Shown here one piece after another: positions 30,005-38,440 of a DNA stretch of 64,000 bases. A program made the translations under genes and the position numbers. Source of the stretch: an uncultured Paracoccaceae bacterium (GTDB lineage: Bacteria > Pseudomonadota > Alphaproteobacteria > Rhodobacterales > Rhodobacteraceae); contig CAJXSR010000001.1 of NCBI GenBank assembly GCA_913061275.1, positions 186,001-250,000 on the forward strand, written 5' to 3'. The notes beneath the pieces were generated by a model. It did not search any database, was not told the DNA's origin, and saw only the letters and a list, made by a program, of their open reading frames with translations. How positions within the stretch are numbered: the stretch's first letter is position 1; every line of letters starts with the position of its first letter.

Positions 30005-30616
30005 ATGAGAACCATTGCAAAAATAACTATCGTAGCCCTTTGCCTTGCGCCTGCTATGGCGCATGCGGAAAAGTTATCGCTTAATCAGCTATCGGGTTAC
30101 TTAAATCAACTTACATCTGCCAAGGGTGCGTTTACCCAAATTAACCCAGACAACACTTTGTCCAAGGGTAGTTTTATGCTGAAACGACCCGGTCGAATGC
30201 GGTTTGAATATGCCCAACCAAATCCAGCTTTGGTTGTGGCCAGCACAGGGCAGGTTGCGATTTTTGATAAAAAATCATCCGCAGGGCCGCAAGGGTTTCC
30301 CATCGGGCGCACCCCTTTGGGGATTATCCTGAAAAAGAATGTGAATTTGAAAACCAGCGGTATTGTTGTGGCGCATATAGAAGACGGGCCGACAACAAAA
30401 GTCACGGCCCAAGACCCAAAACGCCCGAAAAATGGTACCATTCAACTGATATTTACTGCCAATCCTATAGAGCTTCGCCAATGGATTGTAACGGATCAGT
30501 CAGGGCAAAAAACCACTGTGGTTTTGGGCGAATTGAATAAAACAGTGCATCTGTCTGAGGGTTTGTTTGATATTGAACAAATCGCGATTGATCTAGGGCA
30601 GGTCAGCGGAAATTAA
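30005..30616 (+). CDS. lolA: Outer membrane lipoprotein carrier protein LolA
   Basis: A 203-residue periplasmic carrier that moves lipoproteins from LolCDE to the outer membrane. Signal peptide MRTIAKITIVALCLAPAMA with cleavage near AHA. The mature part has the LolA half-barrel pattern: LTSAKGAFTQ, GSFMLKRPGRMRFEY and IELRQWIVTDQSGQKT. The start has no strong ribosome site. It is separated from ftsK by 168 bp with hairpins and a repeated element, so it is probably separately controlled. Converges with the SLT gene 5 bp on. Confidence 0.92.
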   Translation: MRTIAKITIVALCLAPAMAHAEKLSLNQLSGYLNQLTSAKGAFTQINPDNTLSKGSFMLKRPGRMRFEYAQPNPALVVASTGQVAIFDKKSSAGPQGFPIGRTPLGIILKKNVNLKTSGIVVAHIEDGPTTKVTAQDPKRPKNGTIQLIFTANPIELRQWIVTDQSGQKTTVVLGELNKTVHLSEGLFDIEQIAIDLGQVSGN

Positions 30617-30621
30617 CCGCA

Positions 30622-31200
30622 TTATCCGCCGCAGGTTCTTAGCTGATTTTGATATAGAATTGCCCGTGATTGCACTTCGCCTGCGATCCGAATAAGCCAT
30701 TTCTTTTTGCGATAAGACCCGCGTTTATAGCCAGTATGGCCATCGTGGTAAGCCAGATACTGATTGTACATATCAAACTTTGATATGCGATTACGCTCAA
30801 AGCTTTCGTTCATATACCAGCCCATGAAATCAACCGCGTCTTCGAAGTTATTGCGTTTTGCACCAAAGCCGCCCTCGGCGCGCTTATACCAGTCCCACGT
30901 GCTGTCGATGGCTTGGGCATAGCCATAAGCCGAAGATTGACGGCCCATTGGGATAACACCCAAAGCGAATTTATAATTAGTTCGTGCATCAGGTACGAAT
31001 TTACTTTCCTGATAAATAGCGGCTAAAAATATTGGTATTGGAACACCCCATTTATCTTGGGATTCTTGCAAAGCTTTTTGCCAGCTAGGACGTTGTGACA
31101 TCATAGAGCATGCATCATCCAAGTTGCGCGGTGGGCCTTTGCCAGCACCGGAACAGGCGGTCATAATCATAAGAACTAACAAGAGTGTGGTTTTTTTCAT
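30622..31200 (-). CDS. Transglycosylase SLT-domain lipoprotein
   Basis: A 192-residue lipoprotein: leader MKKTTLLLVLMIM with lipobox MTAC, then a lysozyme-like SLT domain. The catalytic Glu is in IFLAAIYQESKFVPDAR and the glycine-rich segment is SSAYGYAQAIDSTWDWY. Lytic transglycosylases cleave peptidoglycan glycan strands to anhydro ends. The protein is short and ends in a basic segment (KRGSYRKKKW). It lies 66 bp after the AEC transporter gene, same strand. Confidence 0.88.
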   Translation of the reverse strand: MKKTTLLLVLMIMTACSGAGKGPPRNLDDACSMMSQRPSWQKALQESQDKWGVPIPIFLAAIYQESKFVPDARTNYKFALGVIPMGRQSSAYGYAQAIDSTWDWYKRAEGGFGAKRNNFEDAVDFMGWYMNESFERNRISKFDMYNQYLAYHDGHTGYKRGSYRKKKWLIRIAGEVQSRAILYQNQLRTCGG

Positions 31201-31266
31201 CGGCTCGCTTTATTCCAGTCTGTCGCTGGGTATTCCATATAGTGTAATCGAAGTTTGCCAGAATGT

Positions 31267-32148
31267 TTAGATGAAAAACGCCAACGTAATCGGGATTGTG
31301 ATAACCGATAGTAAAGTTGAAACCACAACAAGCCCTGCAACTTCCCCCGCGTCTGCCCCGTATTTTTCTGCAAGCAGATAGGATGTAACTGCAACAGGTG
31401 TTGCAATTTGCATGACCAAAACCGCAAGGGCAATAGGCTCTAGTTTAAAATATGTGCCTACGACCCAAGCAATACCGCTACAGATGATAACTTTGATTAA
31501 AGACAGAACGAACGCGCGGCGAAAACTATTGGCCTTTAGACGCGCAAGGGCAACCCCTAGGGTAATAAGCATTAAAGGGATCGCCATTTGGCCTATCAGT
31601 TCCAGTGTGTTTGTTAGCCAAATTGGTGTTTGCCAGCCCTGATATAAGAAAAGCGCACCCAATATAGTGGCACCCACTAAAGGCTCTTTGATAACCTTAA
31701 CTAAAGAGCCCCCGCCCGAAACCAACCAGACCCCAACCGAAAATGAATACACAGCCATTACTGCAAAAATTATGATGGCATAGCTTAAACCAACTTCGCC
31801 GAATGCGAACAAAGCCAAAGGCAGGCCAAGGTTGCCTGTATTTCCGAATGTTAGGGGTGCCAGAAACGTGCGTAATTCAAGCCGCATCACCTTAACCAAA
31901 ACAGCAAAAATAAGCGTTATAACCAGATATGCCGCACAAGAAGCCAGAAAAGTTGCGGCCAACGCGTTGCGGTCAATATCTGCTTTCATCAAGGCGACAA
32001 AGACCAGACAGGGCACTGAAAGGGTCATTGCCATCTGGGTTACAAATTGCACCCGATACTCATATCCGCGCTTTACCCAGACAAAGCCGATTAACGCTAA
32101 AATGAATACTGGTGCGACGATTTGCAGGACTGTTGTCAATAAGTTCAC
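31267..32148 (-). CDS. AEC (auxin efflux carrier) family transporter
   Basis: A 293-residue inner-membrane protein with about ten hydrophobic spans in a 5+5 arrangement and the family segments TFGNTGNLGLPLALFAFGE and a mid-protein GNTGN-type turn, then MIITLGVALARLK-like LITLGVALARLKANSF. AEC proteins export or import small organic acids and anions; substrate is unknown. It is divergent from hspQ and upstream of the SLT gene. Confidence 0.9.
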   Translation of the reverse strand: MNLLTTVLQIVAPVFILALIGFVWVKRGYEYRVQFVTQMAMTLSVPCLVFVALMKADIDRNALAATFLASCAAYLVITLIFAVLVKVMRLELRTFLAPLTFGNTGNLGLPLALFAFGEVGLSYAIIIFAVMAVYSFSVGVWLVSGGGSLVKVIKEPLVGATILGALFLYQGWQTPIWLTNTLELIGQMAIPLMLITLGVALARLKANSFRRAFVLSLIKVIICSGIAWVVGTYFKLEPIALAVLVMQIATPVAVTSYLLAEKYGADAGEVAGLVVVSTLLSVITIPITLAFFI

Positions 32149-32250
32149 AGACTGTTTCCCTAATTTGGGTTGATTTTTATGCTAAATATATGGATTAATT
32201 GCCTCATACATCTATGGATGCAAGCTGGAATTTGGGGATTCGGTGCTACT

Positions 32251-32577
32251 GTGCTGCAAGTAAACGCAAAATATGGAATTGGAACGGTGGTTCGTCACCG
32301 TAAACACCCGTTTAGGGGTGTGATTTTTGATATAGATCCACAATTTTCTAATAGTGAGGAATGGTGGGATTCTATTCCGGAAGATATGCGCCCAAGCAAA
32401 GAACAGCCGTTCTATCATCTGCTGGCAGAAAACGATTCATCTTATTATGTGGCTTATGTTTCTGAACAAAACCTTGTTATGGATAACACAGGCAAGCCTG
32501 TTCAACATCCTGAAGTAGAAGATTTGTTTGGCGATATGAATAATGGAAAATACCGTCTTGAAGTTCAGTTGAACTAG
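32251..32577 (+). CDS. hspQ: Heat shock protein HspQ
   Basis: About 108 residues matching HspQ: KYGIGTVVRHRKHPFRG, FSNSEEWWDSIPEDMRP, QPFYHLLAEN and YVAYVSEQNL. HspQ is a small hemimethylated-DNA-binding-like protein that acts as a Lon specificity factor in enterobacteria. Its conserved start is a few residues before KYGIG, so the GTG at 32251 is chosen; in-frame ATGs at 32218 and 32170 would add a hydrophobic, non-conserved leader. The ribosome site is weak for all choices. Ends 12 bp before the convergent ggt gene. Confidence 0.85.
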   Translation: MLQVNAKYGIGTVVRHRKHPFRGVIFDIDPQFSNSEEWWDSIPEDMRPSKEQPFYHLLAENDSSYYVAYVSEQNLVMDNTGKPVQHPEVEDLFGDMNNGKYRLEVQLN

Positions 32578-32589
32578 GATTTTCCCTAC

Positions 32590-34170
32590 CTAATACCCTA
32601 AAGCACAACCATCTTTGCGCGGATCAGATGCGCTTTCTAATACGCCTGTTTCATGGTTGATGTGGATTGATTGCGCGCCACCGATAGCTTCATCTGGTAT
32701 TGATACAGAATGGCCCATATTGGTTAACTCTGCCCGTACGACATCATTATAACCACTTTCAACTTTCATCACCGTGCCGTCTGCAAAGCAACGCGGTGCA
32801 TCAATGGCGGTTTGTGTATCCATGCCAAAATCTAGCATATTTGACATAATTCGGGTATGCCCACAGGGTTGATATGCCCCACCCATCACACCAAATGGCA
32901 TAGTGACTTTACCGTTCTTGCGCAGCATCGCGGGGATTATTGTGTGCATCGGGCGCCGCCCGCCCTTGGCCTCATTCGGGTGGCCCTGTTCAAGTGTAAA
33001 CCCATGCCCACGGTTTTGAAAGTTGACGCCGAATTTTGCCGACGCAATTCCGGAACCGAATTTATGATATGTCGAATATATTAACGAAACAGACATCTGA
33101 TCTTTGTCCACTACAGTTATGTAAACTGTATCTTTATGAACGTTTTCACTATTTTCTTTAACATTTAGCACCGCCCGTTTGGGGTCTATTAATGCTGCCA
33201 ACGCATTAGCGGTATCTGGTGATAACATGTGGTTCAGGCGTGTGGTGTAATCAGGGTCAGCGATAATTCTGTTGCGAGCATCATAAGCCAGCTTTGCCGC
33301 TTCGGCCTCTATATGTGCGCGTTCAGACCCTAATGCATCCATTCCAGCTATATCGAAATTTGCCAATATATTATTCAACAATAGTGCTGTGGCGCCTTGG
33401 CCGTTTGGTGGATGTTCAACCAATTCTGTGCCTTTATATTCCCCTGATATGGGCTGGGTGTATTCGCAGGCATTATTGGCAAAATCATCCAAAGTATGCA
33501 CACCACCCAATGCATTAAGTGAGTTCACCATATCCTCGGCAATTTCACCTTGATAAAACCCATCACGGCCTTCCAGGGCAATTCTTTCAAGCACTTTCGC
33601 CTGATTGGGTGCGCGAAACACTTGCCCTACGCGGGGGGCTTTCCCGTCTAGCAGGTAGAATTTTCGCGCGTCCCCTTGTGGAAAGTTTTCTGCAACAGCC
33701 CAGTCGCGTGCAACACGCGGTGCAACGGGCACGCCAGCGTTCGCATAATAAATCGCTGGGGCTAAAACTGAGGCTAGGCTTAATTTTCCGTAATCTTTTG
33801 AAAGACGGCAAAACGCATCTATCGCGCCAGGAATAGTCACGGGTTCTACGCCGTGTATGGGAATGGTTTTATGCCCTGCTGCTCGTAGTTCTTGTGCCGA
33901 TAAAGCGTTAGGTGCGCGACCCGAACCATTCAGGGCGATTACATCATCTGTACCATTTGGGGATAAAAGAACAAAACAATCACCGCCGATACCTGTCATT
34001 TGTGGTTCGCAAATGCCTAGTAATACCGCCGATGCAATGGCCGCATCCACGGCATTTCCACCGCTTTCCATGATTTGTACTGCAACTTTTGCAGCTATTG
34101 GGTGCGATGTGGCGCACATACCATTCATGGCAAAAACAGGGGAACGGCCAGGTAAATGGAAATCACGCAT
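32590..34170 (-). CDS. ggt: Gamma-glutamyltransferase family protein
   Basis: A 526-residue Ntn-hydrolase precursor. The N-terminal half has ATSHPIAAKVAVQIMESGGNAVDAA and MTGIGGDCFVLL; the self-processing and nucleophilic Thr is expected in KDTVYITVVDKD near residue 360, where the T is present. No signal peptide is visible, so this is the cytoplasmic GGT-like group (many are annotated gamma-glutamyltransferase or cephalosporin acylase-like). It cleaves gamma-glutamyl bonds by family, with substrate unknown. Transcribed away from the structured gap on its right. Confidence 0.9.
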   Translation of the reverse strand: MRDFHLPGRSPVFAMNGMCATSHPIAAKVAVQIMESGGNAVDAAIASAVLLGICEPQMTGIGGDCFVLLSPNGTDDVIALNGSGRAPNALSAQELRAAGHKTIPIHGVEPVTIPGAIDAFCRLSKDYGKLSLASVLAPAIYYANAGVPVAPRVARDWAVAENFPQGDARKFYLLDGKAPRVGQVFRAPNQAKVLERIALEGRDGFYQGEIAEDMVNSLNALGGVHTLDDFANNACEYTQPISGEYKGTELVEHPPNGQGATALLLNNILANFDIAGMDALGSERAHIEAEAAKLAYDARNRIIADPDYTTRLNHMLSPDTANALAALIDPKRAVLNVKENSENVHKDTVYITVVDKDQMSVSLIYSTYHKFGSGIASAKFGVNFQNRGHGFTLEQGHPNEAKGGRRPMHTIIPAMLRKNGKVTMPFGVMGGAYQPCGHTRIMSNMLDFGMDTQTAIDAPRCFADGTVMKVESGYNDVVRAELTNMGHSVSIPDEAIGGAQSIHINHETGVLESASDPRKDGCALGY

Positions 34171-34247
34171 TTTTTAACTCCAAAAGATAAAGAAACACCA
34201 AAGACCTAAAGTGCATAATCGTCAATATCTATTTGGGGAAAAGTAGT

Positions 34248-34295
34248 CCTCGGTACCACAACTAAGGTGGGGGCAAAAAAGACGCAGTACCGAGG
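34248..34295. other. Long-loop inverted repeat, candidate structured RNA
   Basis: CCTCGGTAC (34248-34256) pairs perfectly with GTACCGAGG (34287-34295). Inside the 30-nt loop CAC and GTGG can form a small second stem. It sits about 80 bp upstream of the ggt start (on its strand) and 330 bp upstream of DUF2794. I do not recognise it as a known RNA family. Confidence 0.45.
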
Positions 34296-34582
34296 GAAGC
34301 TGTTTTGCTAGCTACCGTATCTTTTTGATGTTAGATTCGGTCATAAGCGAGGAACGAATATGTCTTTTGTTGGGCTTTATTAAAATTCTACAAAAAATTT
34401 GAAATTGATGCGATTTATTTTAATTAGTTTTTGATTGAACGTCTTTAAAACGACACAACGCCCCGCTTTTACAAGGGGGGCGCTGCGCTACTCACTACAC
34501 ATACTTACGCGTACTGGTTGTGTTTTTACACATAAAACGTGTCTCTCAGTTGAAGATTGTAAGGCAAAACAAAGAAGTTCAC

Positions 34583-34598
34583 TTAAGGTAAGGTTAAC
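34583..34598 (+). promoter_or_regulatory. Candidate CtrA-binding site upstream of the DUF2794 gene
   Basis: TTAA-GGTAAGG-TTAAC: an exact match to the TTAA-N7-TTAAC consensus of the alphaproteobacterial cell-cycle regulator CtrA, 25 bp before the DUF2794 ATG. Because the region is AT-rich such a match can occur by chance. Confidence 0.5.
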
Positions 34599-34622
34599 GC
34601 ACTTGATTTCAATTATTGAAAA

Positions 34623-34979
34623 ATGCAAACTATTTATATGTTTCAAGATGTACGTACGACCCATAAAGACCACGAAAAACTGCCGATTTATTTTCATCGT
34701 AAAGAGCTTGCGCTTATTATGTCGCTTTACGGGCGGATGGTTGCAGCGGGCGAATGGCGAGATTATGGAATTTCACCATTGAAAGATGTTGCCATCTTTT
34801 CGATATTCAGGCGCACGGCGGAACACCCGATATATCGTATAGAAAAATGTCCACGCTTGTCTGGCAAACAAGGTATCTATGCCGTGATCGGAATGGATGG
34901 GCGTATTTTAAAGCGTGGTCATGATCTGAAAACGGTTTTGCGGGTTTTAGAACTAAAAATGATAAAACTGGTAGATTAA
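34623..34979 (+). CDS. DUF2794 family protein
   Basis: A 118-residue cytoplasmic protein matching DUF2794 of alphaproteobacteria: YFHRKELALIMSLYGRMVAAGEW, DYGISPLKDVAIFSIFRRTAE, YRIEKCPRLSGKQGIYAVIG and GHDLKTVLRVLELK. No signal or membrane segment; function unknown. A TTAA-N7-TTAAC site lies just upstream. It ends overlapping the convergent NlpC/P60 gene by 4 nt. Confidence 0.9.
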   Translation: MQTIYMFQDVRTTHKDHEKLPIYFHRKELALIMSLYGRMVAAGEWRDYGISPLKDVAIFSIFRRTAEHPIYRIEKCPRLSGKQGIYAVIGMDGRILKRGHDLKTVLRVLELKMIKLVD

Positions 34980-35809
34980 ACGCGTTTACGGCACGCTATA
35001 TCAAGACCTTCGTTCTGCAATATACGCGCCTGTGCCTTTTCTAATGGTTCTTTTGCCACGCACATATGATGCGCATTCGCGTGCAAAAGTGTTGCATCAT
35101 CAACCATAATCCCTACGTGGCCTTTCCAGAAAATTAAATCACCGCGCTTAAGTGGTTCATTATCGCCGAATTCTGTTCCCATTTGGGCCTGCTGCATGTC
35201 GCTGTCACGGGGGCATTCTATTGCACTGGCGCGCATTGCCTCTTGTACCAGTGCCGAACAATCAAGCCCTTGTGAACTACACCCACCCCATAAATAACCA
35301 ACACCTAAAAACTGTTCTGCAACGGTTACAAAATCTGGGGCAACCGCATCTATGACATCAATCGCCTGTTCAGGAATATACCCGCCGTTTTTTAAGTGCC
35401 CAAAGCCATCTTTAATGCGGGTTAACTCAAGACGAGCGCCTAAAGAAATTGCTAGGTACGGCACAGATTTCATAGTGGCAGCTGGGTAGATATGTGTGTT
35501 TATCGCAGTCACTTTATGTGTGGCATTTATGGTAAGGCCCAGACAGTGATTTTCTACGTAACCAACGTATCCGTCAGAGTCGGTGCGGCCAAATGAAAAT
35601 CCGCTATCGTTATCGTGTTCTAATACTAAAAATGTATTGCCAAACAATATTTGACGATCAAGTCCGCCATGTGGTTTTTTATAAAGGTTAGCTAACGGAG
35701 TTATTATTGATTTCTGCGTGCCTTGAACAAACGCTACCCCATCTACATGACCTTGCAAGCTGCTATGAGCAACATGCCCGTTGCAAAGATATAATCGACG
35801 ATCAGTCAT
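34976..35809 (-). CDS. NlpC/P60 (C40) peptidase
   Basis: A 277-residue protein with N-terminal SH3-like segments (residues 1-140) and a C-terminal NlpC/P60 domain. Catalytic Cys is in YLWGGCSSQGLDCSAL, the His in KGHVGIMVD and a third polar residue near LLHANAHH. By family it cleaves peptidoglycan stem peptides (D-Glu-mDAP), and the SH3 domains target it to the wall. No signal peptide is visible, so it may recycle peptides in the cytoplasm. The start at 35809 overlaps the end of the M17 gene by 8 nt. Confidence 0.9.
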   Translation of the reverse strand: MTDRRLYLCNGHVAHSSLQGHVDGVAFVQGTQKSIITPLANLYKKPHGGLDRQILFGNTFLVLEHDNDSGFSFGRTDSDGYVGYVENHCLGLTINATHKVTAINTHIYPAATMKSVPYLAISLGARLELTRIKDGFGHLKNGGYIPEQAIDVIDAVAPDFVTVAEQFLGVGYLWGGCSSQGLDCSALVQEAMRASAIECPRDSDMQQAQMGTEFGDNEPLKRGDLIFWKGHVGIMVDDATLLHANAHHMCVAKEPLEKAQARILQNEGLDIACRKRV

Positions 35810-37193
35810 GGCAGTGTCTTTCTTCAATCACGCGCAATATAGCCCTGATCGATTGGCACGCACCACCATGTGTGCGCCCAGGTTTGGCAACGGGCGTCCA
35901 ACCGTAAAGATCAAGATGCACAAATTCATCTGCATGCTCCACAAAGCGGCGCAGAAATAATGCGGCAGTTATCGCACCGCCAAAACCCCCTTTTGGGGCA
36001 TTATCCAGATCAGCCACATCAGGTTCTATAATCGGTTCATAAGGGTCCCAAAACGGCAATCGCCACACTGGATCAGTCTCTGAAACCGATGCATTGGAAA
36101 TAGCGTTTGCCAAGCTGTCACTATCGGTAAAAAACGGTGGCACATCTGGCCCAAGAGCTACGCGTGCCGCACCTGTAAGTGTTGCCATGCAAACAATAAA
36201 ATCAGGGCTTTCTTCATCGGCTAAAGTTAATGCATCTGCCAAGACCAGCCGCCCTTCGGCATCTGTATTGTTAATCTCTACAGTCAGGCCTTTGCGCGAT
36301 GTCAGCACATCTTGTGGGCGAAATGCCCCCGCAGAAATAGAGTTTTCAACCGCAGGTACCAGCAGGCGCAAACGCACCTTCAACTTTAATGCCATAATTA
36401 AATGCGCAAGCCCCATCGCATTGGCAGAGCCGCCCATATCTTTCTTCATCAATCCCATCGAAGAGCCAGGCTTTATGTTTAGCCCGCCCGTATCAAAGCA
36501 CACGCCTTTGCCCACAAGTGTCACTTTAGGGTCGGTGTCATTTCCCCATGTCATATCCAGCAATCGTGGCTGTTGGTCGGATGCACGCCCAACCGCGTGG
36601 ATCATTGGAAAATTGTTTTCCAACAGGGCGTCGCCCTTGATAACAGATACTTTGGCATCGTGTTCACCGCCCAGTTTTCGAAAAGCTGCCTCTAGCGCAT
36701 CTGGCCCCATATCGGATGCAGGTGTATTGATTAGGTCGCGGGTTAAAAATTCGGCCGTTGCTAATGCTTCCACTCTTTCAGCGTTAATAGAAGTATCGGG
36801 TTTTAATCTGGCTAGTGAGCCTGATTTTGTTTTGTAACGGTCAAATGCATATTGCGCTAACAACCATGATAAACTGGCCTCATGCAATTCTGACTGTTCC
36901 AACCCAGAGCCAAATTCATAAACCGCCTCTGGCAGTTTTGCAGCAATAGATGCAGCCCAATACCGACCTTTGGAATGGTCACTTGCCTGCCCCCAACCAG
37001 CCAATACGCGCGTTATATTTCCGCCAGTATCGGGCAACGTTAAAACTTGCCCTAAAGCTGCGGTAAACCCATTGGATTTTACCCATGCATTGATTTGGCC
37101 GGACTTATCAGAAAGCCAAGTATCTAGGCCATCTGCTTTGATGAAATCAATCGGAATGGCATCTTGGGAATTGCCTGCGAATTTGGCCTGCAT
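35802..37193 (-). CDS. Leucyl aminopeptidase family (M17) protein
   Basis: A 463-residue metallo-aminopeptidase. The C-terminal catalytic domain shows VGKGVCFDTGGLNIKP (Lys and Asp), KKDMGGSANAMG, and EINNTDAEGRLVLADAL (the signature with Asp/Glu metal ligands). N-terminal 160 residues are the variable oligomerisation domain. It removes N-terminal residues from peptides in the cytoplasm. Followed with overlap by the NlpC/P60 gene, so a peptidoglycan-peptide recycling link is plausible. Confidence 0.93.
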   Translation of the reverse strand: MQAKFAGNSQDAIPIDFIKADGLDTWLSDKSGQINAWVKSNGFTAALGQVLTLPDTGGNITRVLAGWGQASDHSKGRYWAASIAAKLPEAVYEFGSGLEQSELHEASLSWLLAQYAFDRYKTKSGSLARLKPDTSINAERVEALATAEFLTRDLINTPASDMGPDALEAAFRKLGGEHDAKVSVIKGDALLENNFPMIHAVGRASDQQPRLLDMTWGNDTDPKVTLVGKGVCFDTGGLNIKPGSSMGLMKKDMGGSANAMGLAHLIMALKLKVRLRLLVPAVENSISAGAFRPQDVLTSRKGLTVEINNTDAEGRLVLADALTLADEESPDFIVCMATLTGAARVALGPDVPPFFTDSDSLANAISNASVSETDPVWRLPFWDPYEPIIEPDVADLDNAPKGGFGGAITAALFLRRFVEHADEFVHLDLYGWTPVAKPGRTHGGACQSIRAILRVIEERHCHD

Positions 37194-37261
37194 TGGGGTG
37201 CTCCTGCGTTTGGCTTTTTGACAACCCTAACCAATATTACCCCAGCTTCAAGTATAAGCCT

Positions 37262-37648
37262 TTATTGATCCATCAAAACCCGGGGAAGTTCAGCCAACTG
37301 AAATAAACTGGCCTCACCCAAACATATCATTCTATGGCAAATGGTAGGGGCTATAGCATAATCATTTTGTGCAAGGGCATCTGCTAAATATCCCGCAACG
37401 GTCGCAAGACTATCTAACCCAACCTGCGGACTAAGCAACTTTAAACTGTTTGTGGGGCGCCTTGCTGTTTGCCAGTCCTTTTCATGAACGGCTAACTCCA
37501 ACTGGCAAAGTTTGTCGGAAACCTCGAATAAGACACGTTCAAATACACGTAAACCTTGACCTGTGCCTAATTCAGAAAACAAAATGCGAATTTCTGGATA
37601 ATTCAATTTTGGTGTTTCCATTGATCGAAACACGATAATATCTGCCAT
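37262..37648 (-). CDS. Small Hpt-like helical protein, family not certain
   Basis: About 128 residues, all-helical by inspection, no signal or membrane segment. The central stretch RVFERVLFEVSDKL...LELAVHEKDW...ARRPTNSLKLLSPQVGLDSLATVAGYLADAL has the spacing of a histidine phosphotransfer (Hpt) domain, but the usual phospho-His (AHxLKG) is replaced by ARRPTNS, so phosphotransfer is not expected. Start at 37648 or a GTG 12 nt earlier. It lies alone between M17 and carbonic anhydrase genes. Probably real, function unknown. Confidence 0.6.
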   Translation of the reverse strand: MADIIVFRSMETPKLNYPEIRILFSELGTGQGLRVFERVLFEVSDKLCQLELAVHEKDWQTARRPTNSLKLLSPQVGLDSLATVAGYLADALAQNDYAIAPTICHRMICLGEASLFQLAELPRVLMDQ

Positions 37649-37786
37649 AATAAGTACCACTCGTAACTTCCCAAAAGGTAATCTAGCCGAAATGTAGAAA
37701 ATATTTCCTAATCAAACCGTACGCAGGCCTTGTATTGTGCTGACAAATCTAGGAAAATTAGGTACACATGGGAATTAAGTGCAGCT

Positions 37787-38440
37787 ATGGATTACATCAA
37801 ACCTTTACCCTCATTTCTGGCAAATCGGTATCACGGTTGGCGGGCAACCCAGTTTCAGGAAAACAAAGCGTGGTTTGCCAAATTGGTCGACAGTGGTCAG
37901 CATCCGCGCACGATGGTTATATCGTGCTGTGATAGCCGTATGCATGTCACTTCGGTTTTTGGTGCGGAAACGGGCGAATTTTTCATCCACCGCAACATTG
38001 CTAATCTTGTGCCAAAGTTTGCCCCTGATGGCGATCACCACGGCACTTCTGCGGCTGTGGAATATGCAGTTAAATCATTGGGTGTTACAAATATAATGGT
38101 CATCGGTCATTCGCATTGCGGTGGCGTAAACGGATGCCATGATATGTGTTCGGGTAACGCACCTGAACTTGAAGATAAAACCAGCTTTGTTGGCCGCTGG
38201 ATGGAAATTTTACGCGAGGGCTATGAACGTGTTGCCGCACAAGGTGGCACACGCGAAGAACAAATACGCGCGCTAGAACACGAGTGTGTTTTGGTGTCTT
38301 TGGAAAACCTAATGACATTCCCGTTTATCAAAGAACGCGTTGATACAGAAGAGCTGGCTTTGCACGGGCTTTGGATGGATATTCGGGGCGGCGGGCTGGA
38401 AGCATATAATCCGAAAAGTAACGGGTTCGAACAAATCTAA
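37787..38440 (+). CDS. Beta-class carbonic anhydrase
   Basis: A 217-residue zinc enzyme hydrating CO2. Zn ligands and dyad are seen: VISCCDSRM (Cys, Asp-Arg dyad) near residue 40, and IGHSHCGGVNGC (His, Cys) near 105. The start at 37787 is the first plausible ATG before the conserved core; an upstream TTG would add 19 non-conserved residues. Ends overlapping the convergent glycosyltransferase gene by 4 nt. Confidence 0.95.
   Translation: MDYIKPLPSFLANRYHGWRATQFQENKAWFAKLVDSGQHPRTMVISCCDSRMHVTSVFGAETGEFFIHRNIANLVPKFAPDGDHHGTSAAVEYAVKSLGVTNIMVIGHSHCGGVNGCHDMCSGNAPELEDKTSFVGRWMEILREGYERVAAQGGTREEQIRALEHECVLVSLENLMTFPFIKERVDTEELALHGLWMDIRGGGLEAYNPKSNGFEQI

Larger units (their letters stand above)
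34171..34622. other. 452-bp intergenic gap between divergent ggt and DUF2794 genes
   Basis: No convincing gene is seen. It holds a 9-bp inverted repeat with a 30-nt loop (34248-34295), a GC-rich stem CGCCCC/GGGGCG (34459-34464 and 34477-34482), an AT-rich stretch (34380-34440) and a TTAA-N7-TTAAC site at 34583-34598. It must contain promoters for both flanking genes; its length and structure also allow a small RNA. Confidence 0.6.

Noticed and set aside
34435-34782. 115-codon frame across the gap and DUF2794
   Set aside because: It overlaps DUF2794 out of frame, is rich in Arg/Cys/Thr without pattern, and contains the GC-rich stem region.
36094-36837. 247-codon open frame on the plus strand inside the M17 peptidase gene
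   Set aside because: It is fully antisense to a strongly conserved gene; its translation has no recognisable domain and shows the composition of a shadow frame.
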